A DNA stretch of 64,000 nucleotides from Nepenthes gracilis (Eukaryota > Streptophyta > Magnoliopsida > Caryophyllales > Nepenthaceae): NCBI GenBank assembly GCA_033239525.1, contig BSYO01000011.1, forward strand, positions 4,617,973-4,681,972. Reading direction: 5' to 3'. Positions 12,382-22,859 of this stretch are shown piece after piece. Made by a program: the position numbers and the translations under genes. The notes beneath the pieces were generated by a model. That model ran no database searches, was not told the DNA's origin, and saw only the letters and a program-made list of their open reading frames with translations. Numbering within the stretch: the stretch's first letter is position 1; each line of letters starts with the position of its first letter.

Positions 12382-12971
12382 AACTTTCCCTCACGACCTT
12401 GTGGGGAACACCTTCGCCTTTACCCGGCGACCATCATCGCCTGCCTTCTAGCAGCTTCCCTTCAATTGGGAATCCGGCGTTGGCCTCCGCAGAATGATAC
12501 ATTCTTCCGTCCTACTAAACTTGGAGTACTCCAACTCCCCTTCAATTTCTTCCCCGCAGTCGAATCATTCTTTCTTGCCTTCGCCACTGTAACTCCGCCG
12601 TTGGCCCTGCTGGCTCCGTCGTTGGCCTTGCTGGTTCTGCCCTTGGCCCTCCGCCGTTGGCCCTACGCCGTTGGCCCTACTAGCTCCGCCTTTGGCCCAA
12701 CACAAGTCTGCCCTTGACCCTACTGACTCCGCTGTACTTTTTACCGTTCTATCCAATTTCACACTAAATGATATACTTTTCTACGATGACACCAGATACA
12801 CTTCGACCGCCGTAGATCTCGGCGGTTGCACTTCACTCGGCTTCCCTCCGCGACGTTTCACTCCACTTCGATAGTAGCTCAGCACCTCCGCTGGTAGCCT
12901 TTTCCGGTTAGCACTCTCCGCAAGTAGCCTTTTTCGGGCTTGAGCCGATATCAACTAGCTCTGATACCACT
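12382..12971 (-). other. Interior of the non-autonomous element, with GC-rich short repeats
   Basis: A 590-bp segment between the LTRs. At about 12,596-12,705 the phrase GTTGGCCCT recurs several times with CTCCG spacers, an imperfect short tandem array. On the minus strand this gives a Gly/Gln/Arg/Ser-rich low-complexity peptide, which I do not regard as a gene. The right end is the primer site at 12,958-12,969. No Gag, protease, reverse transcriptase or integrase motif is present. Confidence 0.7.
12958..12969 (-). other. Primer-binding site for initiator tRNA-Met
   Basis: The minus strand reads TGGTATCAGAGC, located 2 bp inside the LTR that begins at 12,972. It sets the element's orientation as minus and its right-hand LTR as the 5' LTR. 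Confidence 0.9.
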
Positions 12972-14157
12972 TGTTGGGGTTCGAACGATCCGAATCCACC
13001 GGATCTGGTAGCAGCGGAATACCTGAACCCCCAGCGTCATCGTCAGCCATCATTTAGTAGGAATAAGGAATAAAAAGATACACAATATTTTTACATAGAA
13101 ACCCCTTATCAACTAAGGAAAAAAATTACGGGACACAAAGTTCACCAATAAATTTACTATGTAAAATGGTTACACAAACTCAGAGATAGAATACAGCAAC
13201 CACGCTGGCTATACAAGCCCGAGAGGTGAAAACCGAAGAATAGAGTACGAGAATATAAAGCCTCACTCTTTGTGTTTCACTCACTGCTCTCTCTTTCTTC
13301 TACTCGTTTACTCCTCATTGTGGTGCTCTCTACTCTCTTATTTTACAAGTGTTGGTGAAACGACAACTGCCGTTTCACCCCCGCACTCATATGGCCGGCG
13401 CATAGTGCCCCTGGTGTTGTCTCCCACACCAGTCCGGTGCAACCCGCACCTTGAGAGTCTTCACACATCACACACACTGGATGGTTTTCCTCTCACCATT
13501 GATACTACCATATCTTTGGTGGTTTTCACATACCACACACTGCCTGAAGCTCCTAGTGCTTATATATAGACGTCCTAACTCCACCTAATCTCATCTGCCC
13601 AATTGGTCATCTTGTAGATAATTGGTATCATATTTTCACCAGTTTTTAGACTTCCTGCAGGCTCATACCCTATAAGACGGCGCATACTCTGCACTGTGTA
13701 AACGCATACTCTACAACCCAACTGCCAGCTTATCGATAAATCCTAAAAAGACATCTGTCTGCTGTCAGCTGTCACTTTCCACAGTCTCCTAGGCCCGTTA
13801 CTCAGCCGGTCTACTTTTTGTTGACCGGATTCATCTCCCAACAGATCAACATCTCATTGATTGCCTTCAACATTCATCCGGTCAACCTCTATTGACCATG
13901 CTCAGCTTCCATCCGGTCAACCTTCCTGTTGACCGTCTTTTGCTGCCCGTCCACCATCCAACAGTACTCCTGCAGCCCTTAGCCGGTCAACCTCCAGTTA
14001 ACCAAAATTCACAATTGGCCATTCATCGGTCAATCATATTGACCGTCCACTATTTTTCGGACTTTCACCAAATAAACTCCGTCATTTGCCCCCTGAAAAT
14101 CCTCCGATGACAAACCAATTTGTTGGGTTACTCACAAGGGAGTGACCAGACCTAACA
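12972..14157 (-). repeat. 5' LTR of the non-autonomous element
   Basis: 1,186 bp with intact TG...CA ends, bordered inside by the primer site and outside by AGTTT. On the minus strand transcription would begin in the part now at higher coordinates. The W-box cluster at 13,821-14,044 lies roughly 110-340 bp from the 5' edge, where a U3 enhancer would be. Confidence 0.85.
13821..14044. promoter_or_regulatory. Cluster of W-box-like TTGACC/GGTCAA sites in the LTR
   Basis: About eight copies of TTGACC or its complement GGTCAA occur in 224 bp, several as facing pairs (GGTCAAC...GTTGACC) separated by 5-9 bp. The other LTR has about seven in 12,040-12,270. TTGAC with C or T following is the core of the W-box bound by WRKY factors. 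The placement in the U3 part of a minus-strand LTR suggests an enhancer. Binding is inferred, not shown. Confidence 0.55.
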
Positions 14158-14162
14158 AGTTT

Positions 14163-14400
14163 AAGGAGGGAGTCAATCTTTGTTAGATATTAGTATCCTT
14201 GATGGCTTCCGACTTCCCTCTAGGTTACTTCGATGCAAGGAATTTAAGGGTGGCCTCATAGGTCAAGGATTTTGAGGCCGACACCAACCATGGAGCAATT
14301 GTAGTTGCACCTAAGCTTTTATTGGAGGAAAATCCTATCAAATCCTCTTTCCCAAGATTCTGACTTTATAATGGGATATGTTTTGATGTACTCTTGTCAT
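14163..14400 (+). pseudogene. Broken plus-strand ORF antisense to Gypsy pol (second part)
   Basis: With the insertion 11,037-14,157 and one AGTTT copy removed, the frame ending LEEISLHLDAKF (just before 11,036) continues as KEGVNLC here. This supports one original ORF cut by the insertion. A stop follows soon, and another frame continues with LGYFDARNL and EADTNHGAIVVAPKL, so it was also decaying by point mutation. The function is not recognised. Confidence 0.45.
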
Positions 14401-15099
14401 ATCAATGTTATTATTACTTTTTAATAACTATGAGTTTTGATATAAATAAGATTGCCCTTTTGTATGCGTACATTGATAGTTCAACCCATAGTCATATGCA
14501 TCTCAACTTGTGGACCATATGCTTGAGGACTTTGCCTCCAACTAAGTGATTTGACTATCTTTATTGGTTTATGCAAACTATAGTCTCTAACCGTGAGGTT
14601 GAAGAAGTGAGACCATTTGAAGGGCAATTCGACAACTATTCTTGAAAGTATTTCTGATATTTAATATTTTGGAGTGGCTATCCTTATAATTGTGTCTCAA
14701 GTCACTTGGCCTTGATGAAAGTGGTGCTTGTGGCCATTCTTATGGTTATGTGGTCTTTTTGGAGCTATACCTTAAGTGACCACCTATTTAGGTTGACACA
14801 ATAAATAAATAAGGTATCGAAACCATTTATTTATCTCTAGGTCAAATTTAGTCTATGTGTAGTACTTGTAACAATTTAAATAGACATACATACATGCAAA
14901 ATTGAACTTAAATTGAATAGAATAGTTTATTCATCAATCACGGAATCGTTCATTACACACTACAAGTAACCCAAAGTAGTGTGCCGGGCATACTCTATGC
15001 TCCTAAATTTGATTTATCATTGATAGTACTTCTAAGGTGAAGGGTATTCTACATTCGTGACACTAGTTTTTAAGCCTTTGTGTGTATTTTATATGCTCC

Positions 15100-15960
15100 A
15101 TTTTGGAGTAACACTAATAAAATAAATTGTCCCTCCCAAGTTGGAGATAACTTGATCCTGTGTGCCACCTTCTTGGTGGCTTTGATACTTGTTAACACCA
15201 AGACATCAACTTCAAACTATTACACCTTCACCTTTTGGTTGTAGTCTAGTCAACCTCTGCTAGTACACTGTAGTTTGGATGTGCCCCAAGCTTATGGCTT
15301 CCTTTAATAGGTTCATATTTTGCATTGGGAGATGGGGGTTTTGCATGTGATCAAAGTATGTCACCCGGTAACTAGGTCAGCCTATCTCCACTAGGGTTAT
15401 GATTTTTGTCTCGAAATATGGGCTAAAAGGTGTTTTTTGAGAAGTTTTTCTCGGTGTCATTCAATATGTCTAGAGTACTTAGGGGAGGCCGTCTACCCAT
15501 GTTCCTTCAACCTAACCTTATCCAGTTTGGTCTTCAAAGCATTGGTTATCATCCAGTAGGTTAATTCAGTTTGATCGTTCATCTAAGGATATGTGACTGA
15601 CTCATGGACTAGGTAGATTTTAAGGCATTAACAGTGTTTTGTAAACCTTATGCGAAAGAACTATGCTATTATCTATGAAGACAACTTTGAGAAATCCAAA
15701 CTAGCACAGGATACTTCAACGTAGGAATTTGGTCATATTCTATCAAGTAATCTTGACTAGTGGAGAGACTCTGCCTACTTTTTGAAGTAGTCAATTCCGA
15801 CAATGATAAACTTTTGTTGCCTGTTCACTACGGGAAAGGGCCCCAATATATCTAACCTCTATTGTACTAAAGGCCAAGGAGCAAGTAAGGCCATTAACTT
15901 TGTGAGCAATTGCCATGGGACATTTCTATAAATCTGGCAACTGTCATATTTCTTGACAAG
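15100..15960 (-). pseudogene. Gypsy integrase remnant
   Basis: Minus-strand translation near 15,780-15,890 reads APWPLVQ, stop, RLDILGPFPVVNRQQKFIIV then GIDYFK, matching the Ty3/Gypsy integrase core start (W-x-D-I-x-GP-P and the V-DYFTKW catalytic Asp region). Near 15,115-15,200 another frame reads KATKKVAHRIKLSPTWEGQF, which fits the C-terminal KL-P-WEGPF motif. An in-frame stop and shifts show it is dead. Confidence 0.8.
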
Positions 15961-17229
15961 CTCCACAACATTTTTTTTTGTAGTTGGCTAGTAATAGCCC
16001 TAATTCATTATTTCAAAGGTGAGATTCTTTCTTCCCATGTACACTCTGTAAATCTTGGATGGCATAGTTGGCCTCAACTAGGGTCAAGTAGTACATGTAG
16101 GATATTGAGTAGGCTCTTCGATACAAGGACCCATCGATGTTCATATACTAGCTCATAGTATTCGATATTCACTTGGCCTCTATCTAATCGTCTGGTAGAT
16201 TTCTTGTTCGAAGGTACTCTAAGTAATGACTCTTTTAAATTGTCTTATCAAATACTTGAAAAGCTTCATCCTACTTCTTAATACATTGCCTTTGCAAAAC
16301 TTCTCACAAATCGGGTGTATTATTCTGAGAAGTCTAATGTTCGCATCTTAGAGAGGCATTTAGCCTTCTAATTATCCTCCCTTAGAATATGGATATATCT
16401 TGTATTTGTCAAGGCTTGATAGGAGAGTCTAGGCCTTACCAAGATACTTAGCCAAATTGACATTATTAGCCTCAAAGTTGTTCAACACTTAATTAATCAC
16501 TAGCTTAGAGTCATTATAGATGGTTAGATTTTTAATAAATACTCTCTGGCTAGTTTCAATCTAGTCAATAAAGGTTTATATTCAGCTACACATTTGTTGT
16601 TGGAAATCCAAACATGACCTGATACTTGAGTTGTATACCTTCAGGGGAAGTTAGAATTACCCCCGCTCAACTATTTGTCTAACATGTTATCCCATCTACA
16701 TGAAAGGTCAATCGAGGCAGCATCATGTAGAAGGGAGCCCTCGAGGGTTCTAAGGTTTGCTCTTTCAAGCTTGGAGTCATCATTTTGACATTAAAGTCTG
16801 CCAGAGGTGGACCATTTATTAAAGGTTAGGTTCAAAACTTTATATCAAACTTACCAAATTTGATGGACAACTTGATTAAGCATTTGAATGTTTTCAACTT
16901 CTAAAAAATCTTTTTAAAGGATTGGTTGGTTAATACAACTACCCTGTATGTCTAGAAATAAAGTTGGAGCTATCTTGCTACAAATACCAAAGCAAAAGCA
17001 ATCTTCTTAGTCTGAGAATAACTATTTCTAAGTCAACAAGGATTTTACTAATATAGTACATCAACTCCTTAGATCTTTTCTGACAAGGGCAACACTAATT
17101 TGCGTAGGGTATGGCCAAGTATAAGTATAGATCTTCGCCCTTTTCTTAGCGAATCAGAAGAGGTAGATGTGTTATTTACTCCTTTAGCTCTTATAAGGCT
17201 TGTTAGCATTCATCTATCCATCGAAAATC

Positions 17230-18300
17230 CATTCGTCTTGGCCCTTCTCAAGGACTTAAAGAATGATAGATATTTCTCGACAGGCTTGGCCACGAACAAT
17301 GATAATACTACCAATTACTTGACTAGCCTCTAGATATTCTTGATTGATCTTGGTGGTTTCATGTTCATGAGAACCTTGATCTTTTTAAGGTAGCTTTAAT
17401 GCCGTGTTAAGAGACATTAAAGCCCAAGAGCTTACCCAAAGCGACCCCAAATATACTCTTGGTTAGGTTCAACTTTATTCATTAAATCATGGGTACATTG
17501 AACATCTCCGCTAAGTCCTTTATATGGTTGTTGGCCTAAATGATTTTGACTAGTATGTCATTCACATAAATGTCCATGTTGTTATCAATTTATCATTTGA
17601 ACATTTTATTTTCCAAACCTTTGATAGGTTGTGCTAACATTCTTTAGGCTGAAGGTATCACTTTATATCAGTAGATGACTTGATATGTCACGAATGAGGT
17701 TATCTCCTCATTCTCTGGGTCTAGTCAGATTTTGTTGTATCTTTAGTTGATGTCCATAAAACAAGCAGCTAGTGACTCAGGGTGGATCCTACCAACTAGT
17801 CAATTCTAGGAAGCAAAAAATTGTCATTGGAATATGTTTTATTCATGTTCATAAATTTGACGTACACAATGTTGGATAACCAATCTAATTATTGGACCTT
17901 TCTAATGAATCAAATATCGGTTAATTTATTGATCTCTTTTCATATGGCTACTAACTTTTTCACATAATAGTTTTGTCTCTTTTGCCTTATAAGTTTGTGA
18001 CTAGAGATTAGATTCATCTTGTGAGTCATCATTTTCATTAAAATTTTTAGCATATCTAACGGCATCTACGCAAAGCCATCTAAGTTGTTCCCTAGGAAGT
18101 TGGTCATGCTCTCTCTCAAATCTTGATGCGAAAAAGACCCCATTTGGACATATTTATTTGGTCTCTTCAAATCTAAAGGAACTCTAATTGACATTTTGTT
18201 GAGCTAACCTTGTTGCAAAGAGGCCTCAACCTCCATAATGGATGAAGATTCATCACATCTTTCATGTGAGTTATTTGAAGCCATATCATCCCAATATGAA
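17230..18300 (-). pseudogene. Gypsy reverse transcriptase remnant
   Basis: Reading leftwards on the minus strand, one frame gives pieces in the family order: LRNNLDGFA with MPLDM; HKLIRQKRQNYYV; EINKLTDI with FIRKVQ; LDWLSNIVYVK; FMDIN, stop, RYNKI; DPENEEITSFVTYQVIY; KVIPSA; NKMFK; and MDIYVNDILVK. The last is the catalytic YVDD block with the first Asp changed to Asn. At about 17,230-17,285 AKPVEKYLSFFKSLRRAK matches the post-RT FFK-LR segment. The wording fits plant Tat/Athila-type Gypsy elements. There are at least six in-frame stops. Confidence 0.85.
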
Positions 18301-18629
18301 ATAACCTTCACCCGACCTATCATAGTACACCAACATTAAACTGAAGCCACCACCAATGCCTAAAGTTGAATAAATAATTAGTAAATAGGAAATGACTACA
18401 TCATCTAGAAAGAAAAAGTATGTGCTCGTCAAGTGGTATGCAAAAACCAACAGAAAAAACAAGTTAAAAATTTGCTAAATATATGAGTTTGAAGATGCAA
18501 GAGTTTAAAGCTATCCTGAAGATCAAGTCAACAAAGATATCGACAGTTTAGTAGATGGTGGATGTTAGAATCTAAACGAATTTGTGTAAATTTTTATATA
18601 ATTTTTCTCAAATCTTTAAATTTTTTCTA

Positions 18630-18910
18630 GAAATGTAGATGAATTTTAGTATCATAAAAAACTTAGATACCTATTGTGAAATTGAAAACTTTTAATATGT
18701 ATTGATATCAAATGTCAAAAAGTCTAAAACTCTCCATATATGAGAATAAATTTTTAAAATCTTTTTCCATATCATATTGTTGCATGTTGATATTCATTGT
18801 ATTTTTGTGCTTTTAATTAGTACTTACTTATATTCGATATACTCGACACTTATGTAATTTTTACGTTTGTGTCCCTGAATCGACCCTAATCTTAAATATG
18901 TTCACGGGTC
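18630..18910. repeat. Dispersed repeat related to 54,840-55,080
   Basis: By eye this shares several phrases in the same order with 54,840-55,080: AAA-CTTTTAATATGTAT then TCAAA-GTCAAA; ATATC-ATTGTT; and TTAATTA-TACTTA with ATTCGATA. Identity is modest. It may be an LTR fragment inserted within the Gypsy relic. Confidence 0.3.
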
Positions 18911-19380
18911 AATTTGCCTTGTGTCTGGCTTCTAATGAAAACGGACATGCCACACTGTATTTTGACTATAAAATTCAAACTGTGACACTGGTCAAGTGGA
19001 CACCATGTTAATAATTATAACCATCACTCGGTTAGGAGGCTGCTTAGATGTATCTTTGCTGTTATTGTCCTTCTTCTGGGTCTTTCCAAGGTTTTACAAT
19101 TATTTTTTATGGTGCCCCTTTTGGATTAAGGTCTCAATTACTTTTATAGGGTCCTTACAGTCATTGGTGCTATAATAGGAGATTAATGGTAGAGACAATA
19201 TTTATATTGATCTTCTCCCTTCAGGTTTTTGACCGGCTTGGGTTGCTTGAGAAACTTTTCATTTTGAATCTATATTAGAACATTGTCCCAGGTGTAGGTG
19301 AAGGGTGTAAAGTATGACGACTTGAATGTCTAACAGTTGTCTGTTTGATTCCTTTGCTGCTTTAGAAAATTGTGGATAGG

Positions 19381-19593
19381 CTAGCTATTGTCTTTCCTCC
19401 GCTTCCTTCCTTTAGACTGTGCTGAGTGAGATCTATAGTTTGGGCTCTCTAATCTTTTGGCATCATTAGCCTCATCGATCATAATATAGGCTCTAGTAAT
19501 TGCCTTTACCTCAAAAAATATCTTAGGTTCTTGCTGAACTAACAATTTGAAGAAGTTGTCAGGTTGAATGGTCATCATAAAAGCATTCAACAT
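19381..19593 (-). pseudogene. Gypsy Gag remnant
   Basis: A 70-residue minus-strand frame begins LNAFMMTIQPDNFFKLLVQQ and continues with KAITRAYIMIDEANDAK, resembling the plant Gypsy Gag segment in which F--GL-P--F--SL is followed by A--YI--EEA. Flanking DNA from about 19,200 to 20,100 carries similar fragments in other frames. It lies upstream of the reverse transcriptase relic in the minus direction, as expected for Gag. Confidence 0.65.
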
Positions 19594-21268
19594 TACTTCT
19601 TCAATGAATTTTGAGATGCTCTAGGCTTCAACATTGAATTGGGCAAAGAAGTACTTGAGGCTTTTGTTAGGAGCCTACTTGACCCTAATAGAGTGTTAGG
19701 GTTGCTTTTCAGTACTCCTGATAAAGGCAAAGTTGGATAGACATTTATTTGCTAATTTCTAAAACATCCCAACGAAACTTAGTACTAACCCGTAGAATTA
19801 AATCTAGGCATTCTCCTTTAGAGCTAAAGAAAAACAAAAACATACGGCGACATCCCTTGAGTTCTAGAAGTTGAATAGGGTACGAAAGTAGTTAAGTTGT
19901 TCAATTGTATCAACACTTCCACCGTATGACTCTTGAGTTGGCATTTTAAATTTTAGGAAGAGTGCATGCCTCCTAATGTCAAAAGTAAATTGGGTACAAC
20001 CCAATTAGATAGTATGGTTAGCATGGTCCTCTCAGAATATTTATTTTCCATTCTTTTTTATTCTCTTCTCTACTTTAGTTATGGAGGTTATTCTTTTGAC
20101 TTTGAAAAAAGTTCTTAACTCCAAGTGGTTAGCGGATATATTGATATCTGGCTAGCCGAGAGGGTGCATGGGATACTAACGTAGAATCCCTCTTCCAAAT
20201 GAGAATATCGCTCAAAATCTTGTGCACATTGGGGATTTGGCATTTCCAAGGTTTCCTCTCCATCTCCAAAGTTTAAACGGCCTTCAAGGATAAGGAGACA
20301 ACATAATCGTATGCCTCACAGACCATTAGCGACTTAGAATCGATTTATATTTTCTTGAATGTAGCTTTCTTACTTTTAATAGCCTTTTTGAGATTGATGC
20401 TTGAGTTAGGGGGACCTCAACCTAATGCAGCTAGTCCCCAAATTGATCCCATGGACTTTAGTATCATGGACTTTTCTTGGAGTTGAGCGACTATCACTCC
20501 GATATCTGGTGTTGTCGCTGAATGAGTGCTCAGTTAGCTAATGCCCATAGGATGTTGACCTGATTGGCCATGTTCTCGAGTATTTACAATGGTGAATGAT
20601 CCGTGGATCTTTAACAAGTTTGATTAACTTATTCTCATAGAATTTGCCAATAATGCGTACCTGAGAATCTAAATTGGATTTGAAAGATTTTAATTCGGGT
20701 TCTTAGATCTTTCTATCTTGATCATACACATCACAAATTGGAATAAGAGTTTCAAAGTAATTGGACTCCGTATTCTATGGGGAGAATAACGTATTTGGAG
20801 GACAATTTTTGAACTCCTTTGCGTGTTAGAGTTGAATTGATCAATTGGAGACTATGATGCTATGAGCCTATCTTTTGGCAATTTTTCTTTTCAAAATATT
20901 GAACATTTGACCCCCTTTTTGTGGCGAGCAGGTTCATGTTTATAGTCGCAGAAAGACCAACATAATTCCTTCGAAGAGAAGTTATTGCCTACCTTTCACG
21001 TCTCTAGAGTAGAGTTGGTTACTGATCGTTTTGGTTAGCAACCGTTCCACATATCCTATAACTTGAAAGGAAGAATGAATATGTCAAATCATATTGATGA
21101 TATGCATTAGAGGTCAATGGTCGAAGCCTAAAGGCATCGGCTACATACGTGTAGCTAGCCAACCGACTAAAAAATTGACTTAGTATTCTCCAATTTGTCT
21201 TGCATGGTCTGGCATTTTATAGCTCGTACCTCAATTGGTCTTCAGTCGCGAAGACCCTTTATGAGTTT

Positions 21269-22291
21269 TGAAAAAAAGGACGTTTCATCCCAAATAGTAT
21301 AATAAGGCTTCGACCCCATAATAAATTAGCGGAAACAGTGTAAAATTAAATATTCAATACACGTAAAGAATATTTATATCTAGATATTATGAGTATAAAA
21401 ATAAAGTAACAATAATAATAAAAAAATAATCTTTTTGGTAACGAAGGAAAACTCGATACCCACGGTAATCGAGAAAAACCTTTCGGGCTTCAACGGTTAG
21501 GAAAGAAATGCAATATGAAAATCAACTTACATATCGGATGGTAACGACGCGCTAACCTAGCCGATTTATTCCCATCTTGTGATCCCTACCAAGGAACTCC
21601 TTGGATTTGCCCACGGTAATGGAACCGGACGTCTTCTGATTTTTACGTCAATTTTCCCTCTCGTGCCACTTAAATTGCCATATACGACCGGATCTCCTTC
21701 TTTAATGTACTGATATCACCAACGAAGGTAGAAGGGTAGAGGTGATGAATTGATAAAGAGAGAGTAGTGAGAAAATCCGTTAGAGTATGAGACACAACGT
21801 GATAGTTTATTTTTTTCAATTTGGAGCAAGATTAAATAATAGAAAATAATTTTCTCTCAAGTGAGATGGCTCCAAAAATATCAATCTAGAGTTAGAGTAA
21901 TTGATTATAGGTGTATATTTATAAAGGGCTCAAAAATATATTCAAAAAAATTGCTCATTACCGTGGCGCTCGAGCGCGCGACGAGCGCACGTGGGGTTTC
22001 ACGTGAAAACCTCAGCATGCTCGAGCGGGGCAGAGACGCGCAGCGAGCGGGAGGTTTCTGGATTTTGGGCTCAAGCTTCGAGATTTTGGGCTCGAGCTCG
22101 CGGTGAGCTCACGGCGAGCTCAGGGTTTCGGGATTTTGGGCTCGAACTCACGACGAACTCATGGCAGGCGCAGTATTCCTGGAACCCAGAATGGACAGGT
22201 ACGGAATTATGTTTCGATGAAACACAACCCAACATTGACACACAATTATATAGGGTCACGGAATATGTCAATCATAAAAATTACCCTAACA
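21269..22291 (-). repeat. 3' LTR of the Gag-only element
   Basis: TG...CA ends, bordered left by AGTTT and right by a polypurine tract on the minus strand. A GC-rich portion (about 21,960-22,200) has imperfect tandem units around GGGCTCGAGCTCGCGGTGAG and repeated GAGCTC palindromes, in contrast to the AT-rich remainder. Open frames here (for example 21,991-22,464) are not genes. Confidence 0.88.
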
Positions 22292-22859
22292 ATCTCTCCC
22301 TTTGGCAATTCCGTGATGAAATACATAAAGTAAAAAAAATACAAGTGGAGTACGAGTTTAGACACCACCGAGATAAAATCCGTGTACATAAGAATCTACT
22401 TCTAGTGAAAAAAATACAAGTAACCGTAAAACTCTATACGAGAGCTGTTGTGTCAATACTATGACTGCTGTGCCTGATACTATAGCGGTGTTGCCTGGTC
22501 AAATATGATTAGTACAAACAGATATAATATATGATAATATAATATGTATGACGACAAGAATAGTACATAGCCACAAAAATAGTATAAAGGCAAGCATCAT
22601 AGAAATTCAATAAGAACTTCTCCTAACAAAAATAATATCTCCCCCTATCAGGATCCATCTCCCCTAAGGAAGCAATCTACTCCCTCTTATTGTCACGAAT
22701 TACCAAAGGATAATGGAGCTCACTCTTCTTGATCCATAATTTTTTACCACATTTGATGGTGTTGTTTAAGTTTATCACTTGATCATTTAGGTGTTGGATG
22801 TGGAGAATGAGATATTCTATCTTAGAGTTTTGCTGAGACTTATTTTGGCGTGATGATAT

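Larger units (their letters stand above)
11037..14157 (-). mobile_element. Non-autonomous LTR retrotransposon with long LTRs and a tiny interior
   Basis: Two long direct repeats (11,037-12,381 and 12,972-14,157) flank only 590 bp. The right LTR starts TGTTGGGG and ends TAACA. The minus-strand interior has a tRNA-iMet primer site next to the right LTR (12,958-12,969) and a purine-rich tract next to the left LTR (plus strand CTTTCCCTC from about 12,384). The target duplication AGTTT is perfect: 11,032-11,036 and 14,158-14,162. No gag or pol motif is visible, so mobility would have depended on proteins made elsewhere. It is inserted into the antisense ORF of the older Gypsy element, which makes it younger than that element. 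The LTR pair has diverged and differs in length. Confidence 0.85.
9000..20400 (-). mobile_element. Decayed Ty3/Gypsy element (Tat-like layout)
   Basis: Minus-strand relics appear in Ty3/Gypsy order reading right to left: Gag (about 19,200-20,100), reverse transcriptase (about 18,300-17,500), post-RT region (about 17,280-17,230), integrase (15,960-15,100). Left of the integrase is a long ORF-like plus-strand region (9540-11,031 and 14,163-14,400), split by a later insertion. An extra ORF, sometimes antisense, between integrase and 3' LTR is known in plant Tat-lineage elements such as Grande; the lineage call here is inference. The LTRs are not identified, so both ends are approximate. The sequence flanking the insertion at 21,269-25,637 may be its 5' part. 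All reading frames are broken. Confidence 0.6.

Noticed and set aside
21991..22464. 157-codon plus-strand ORF
   Set aside because: It lies in the GC-rich repeat block of an LTR and runs over the LTR edge into the polypurine tract; no motif.
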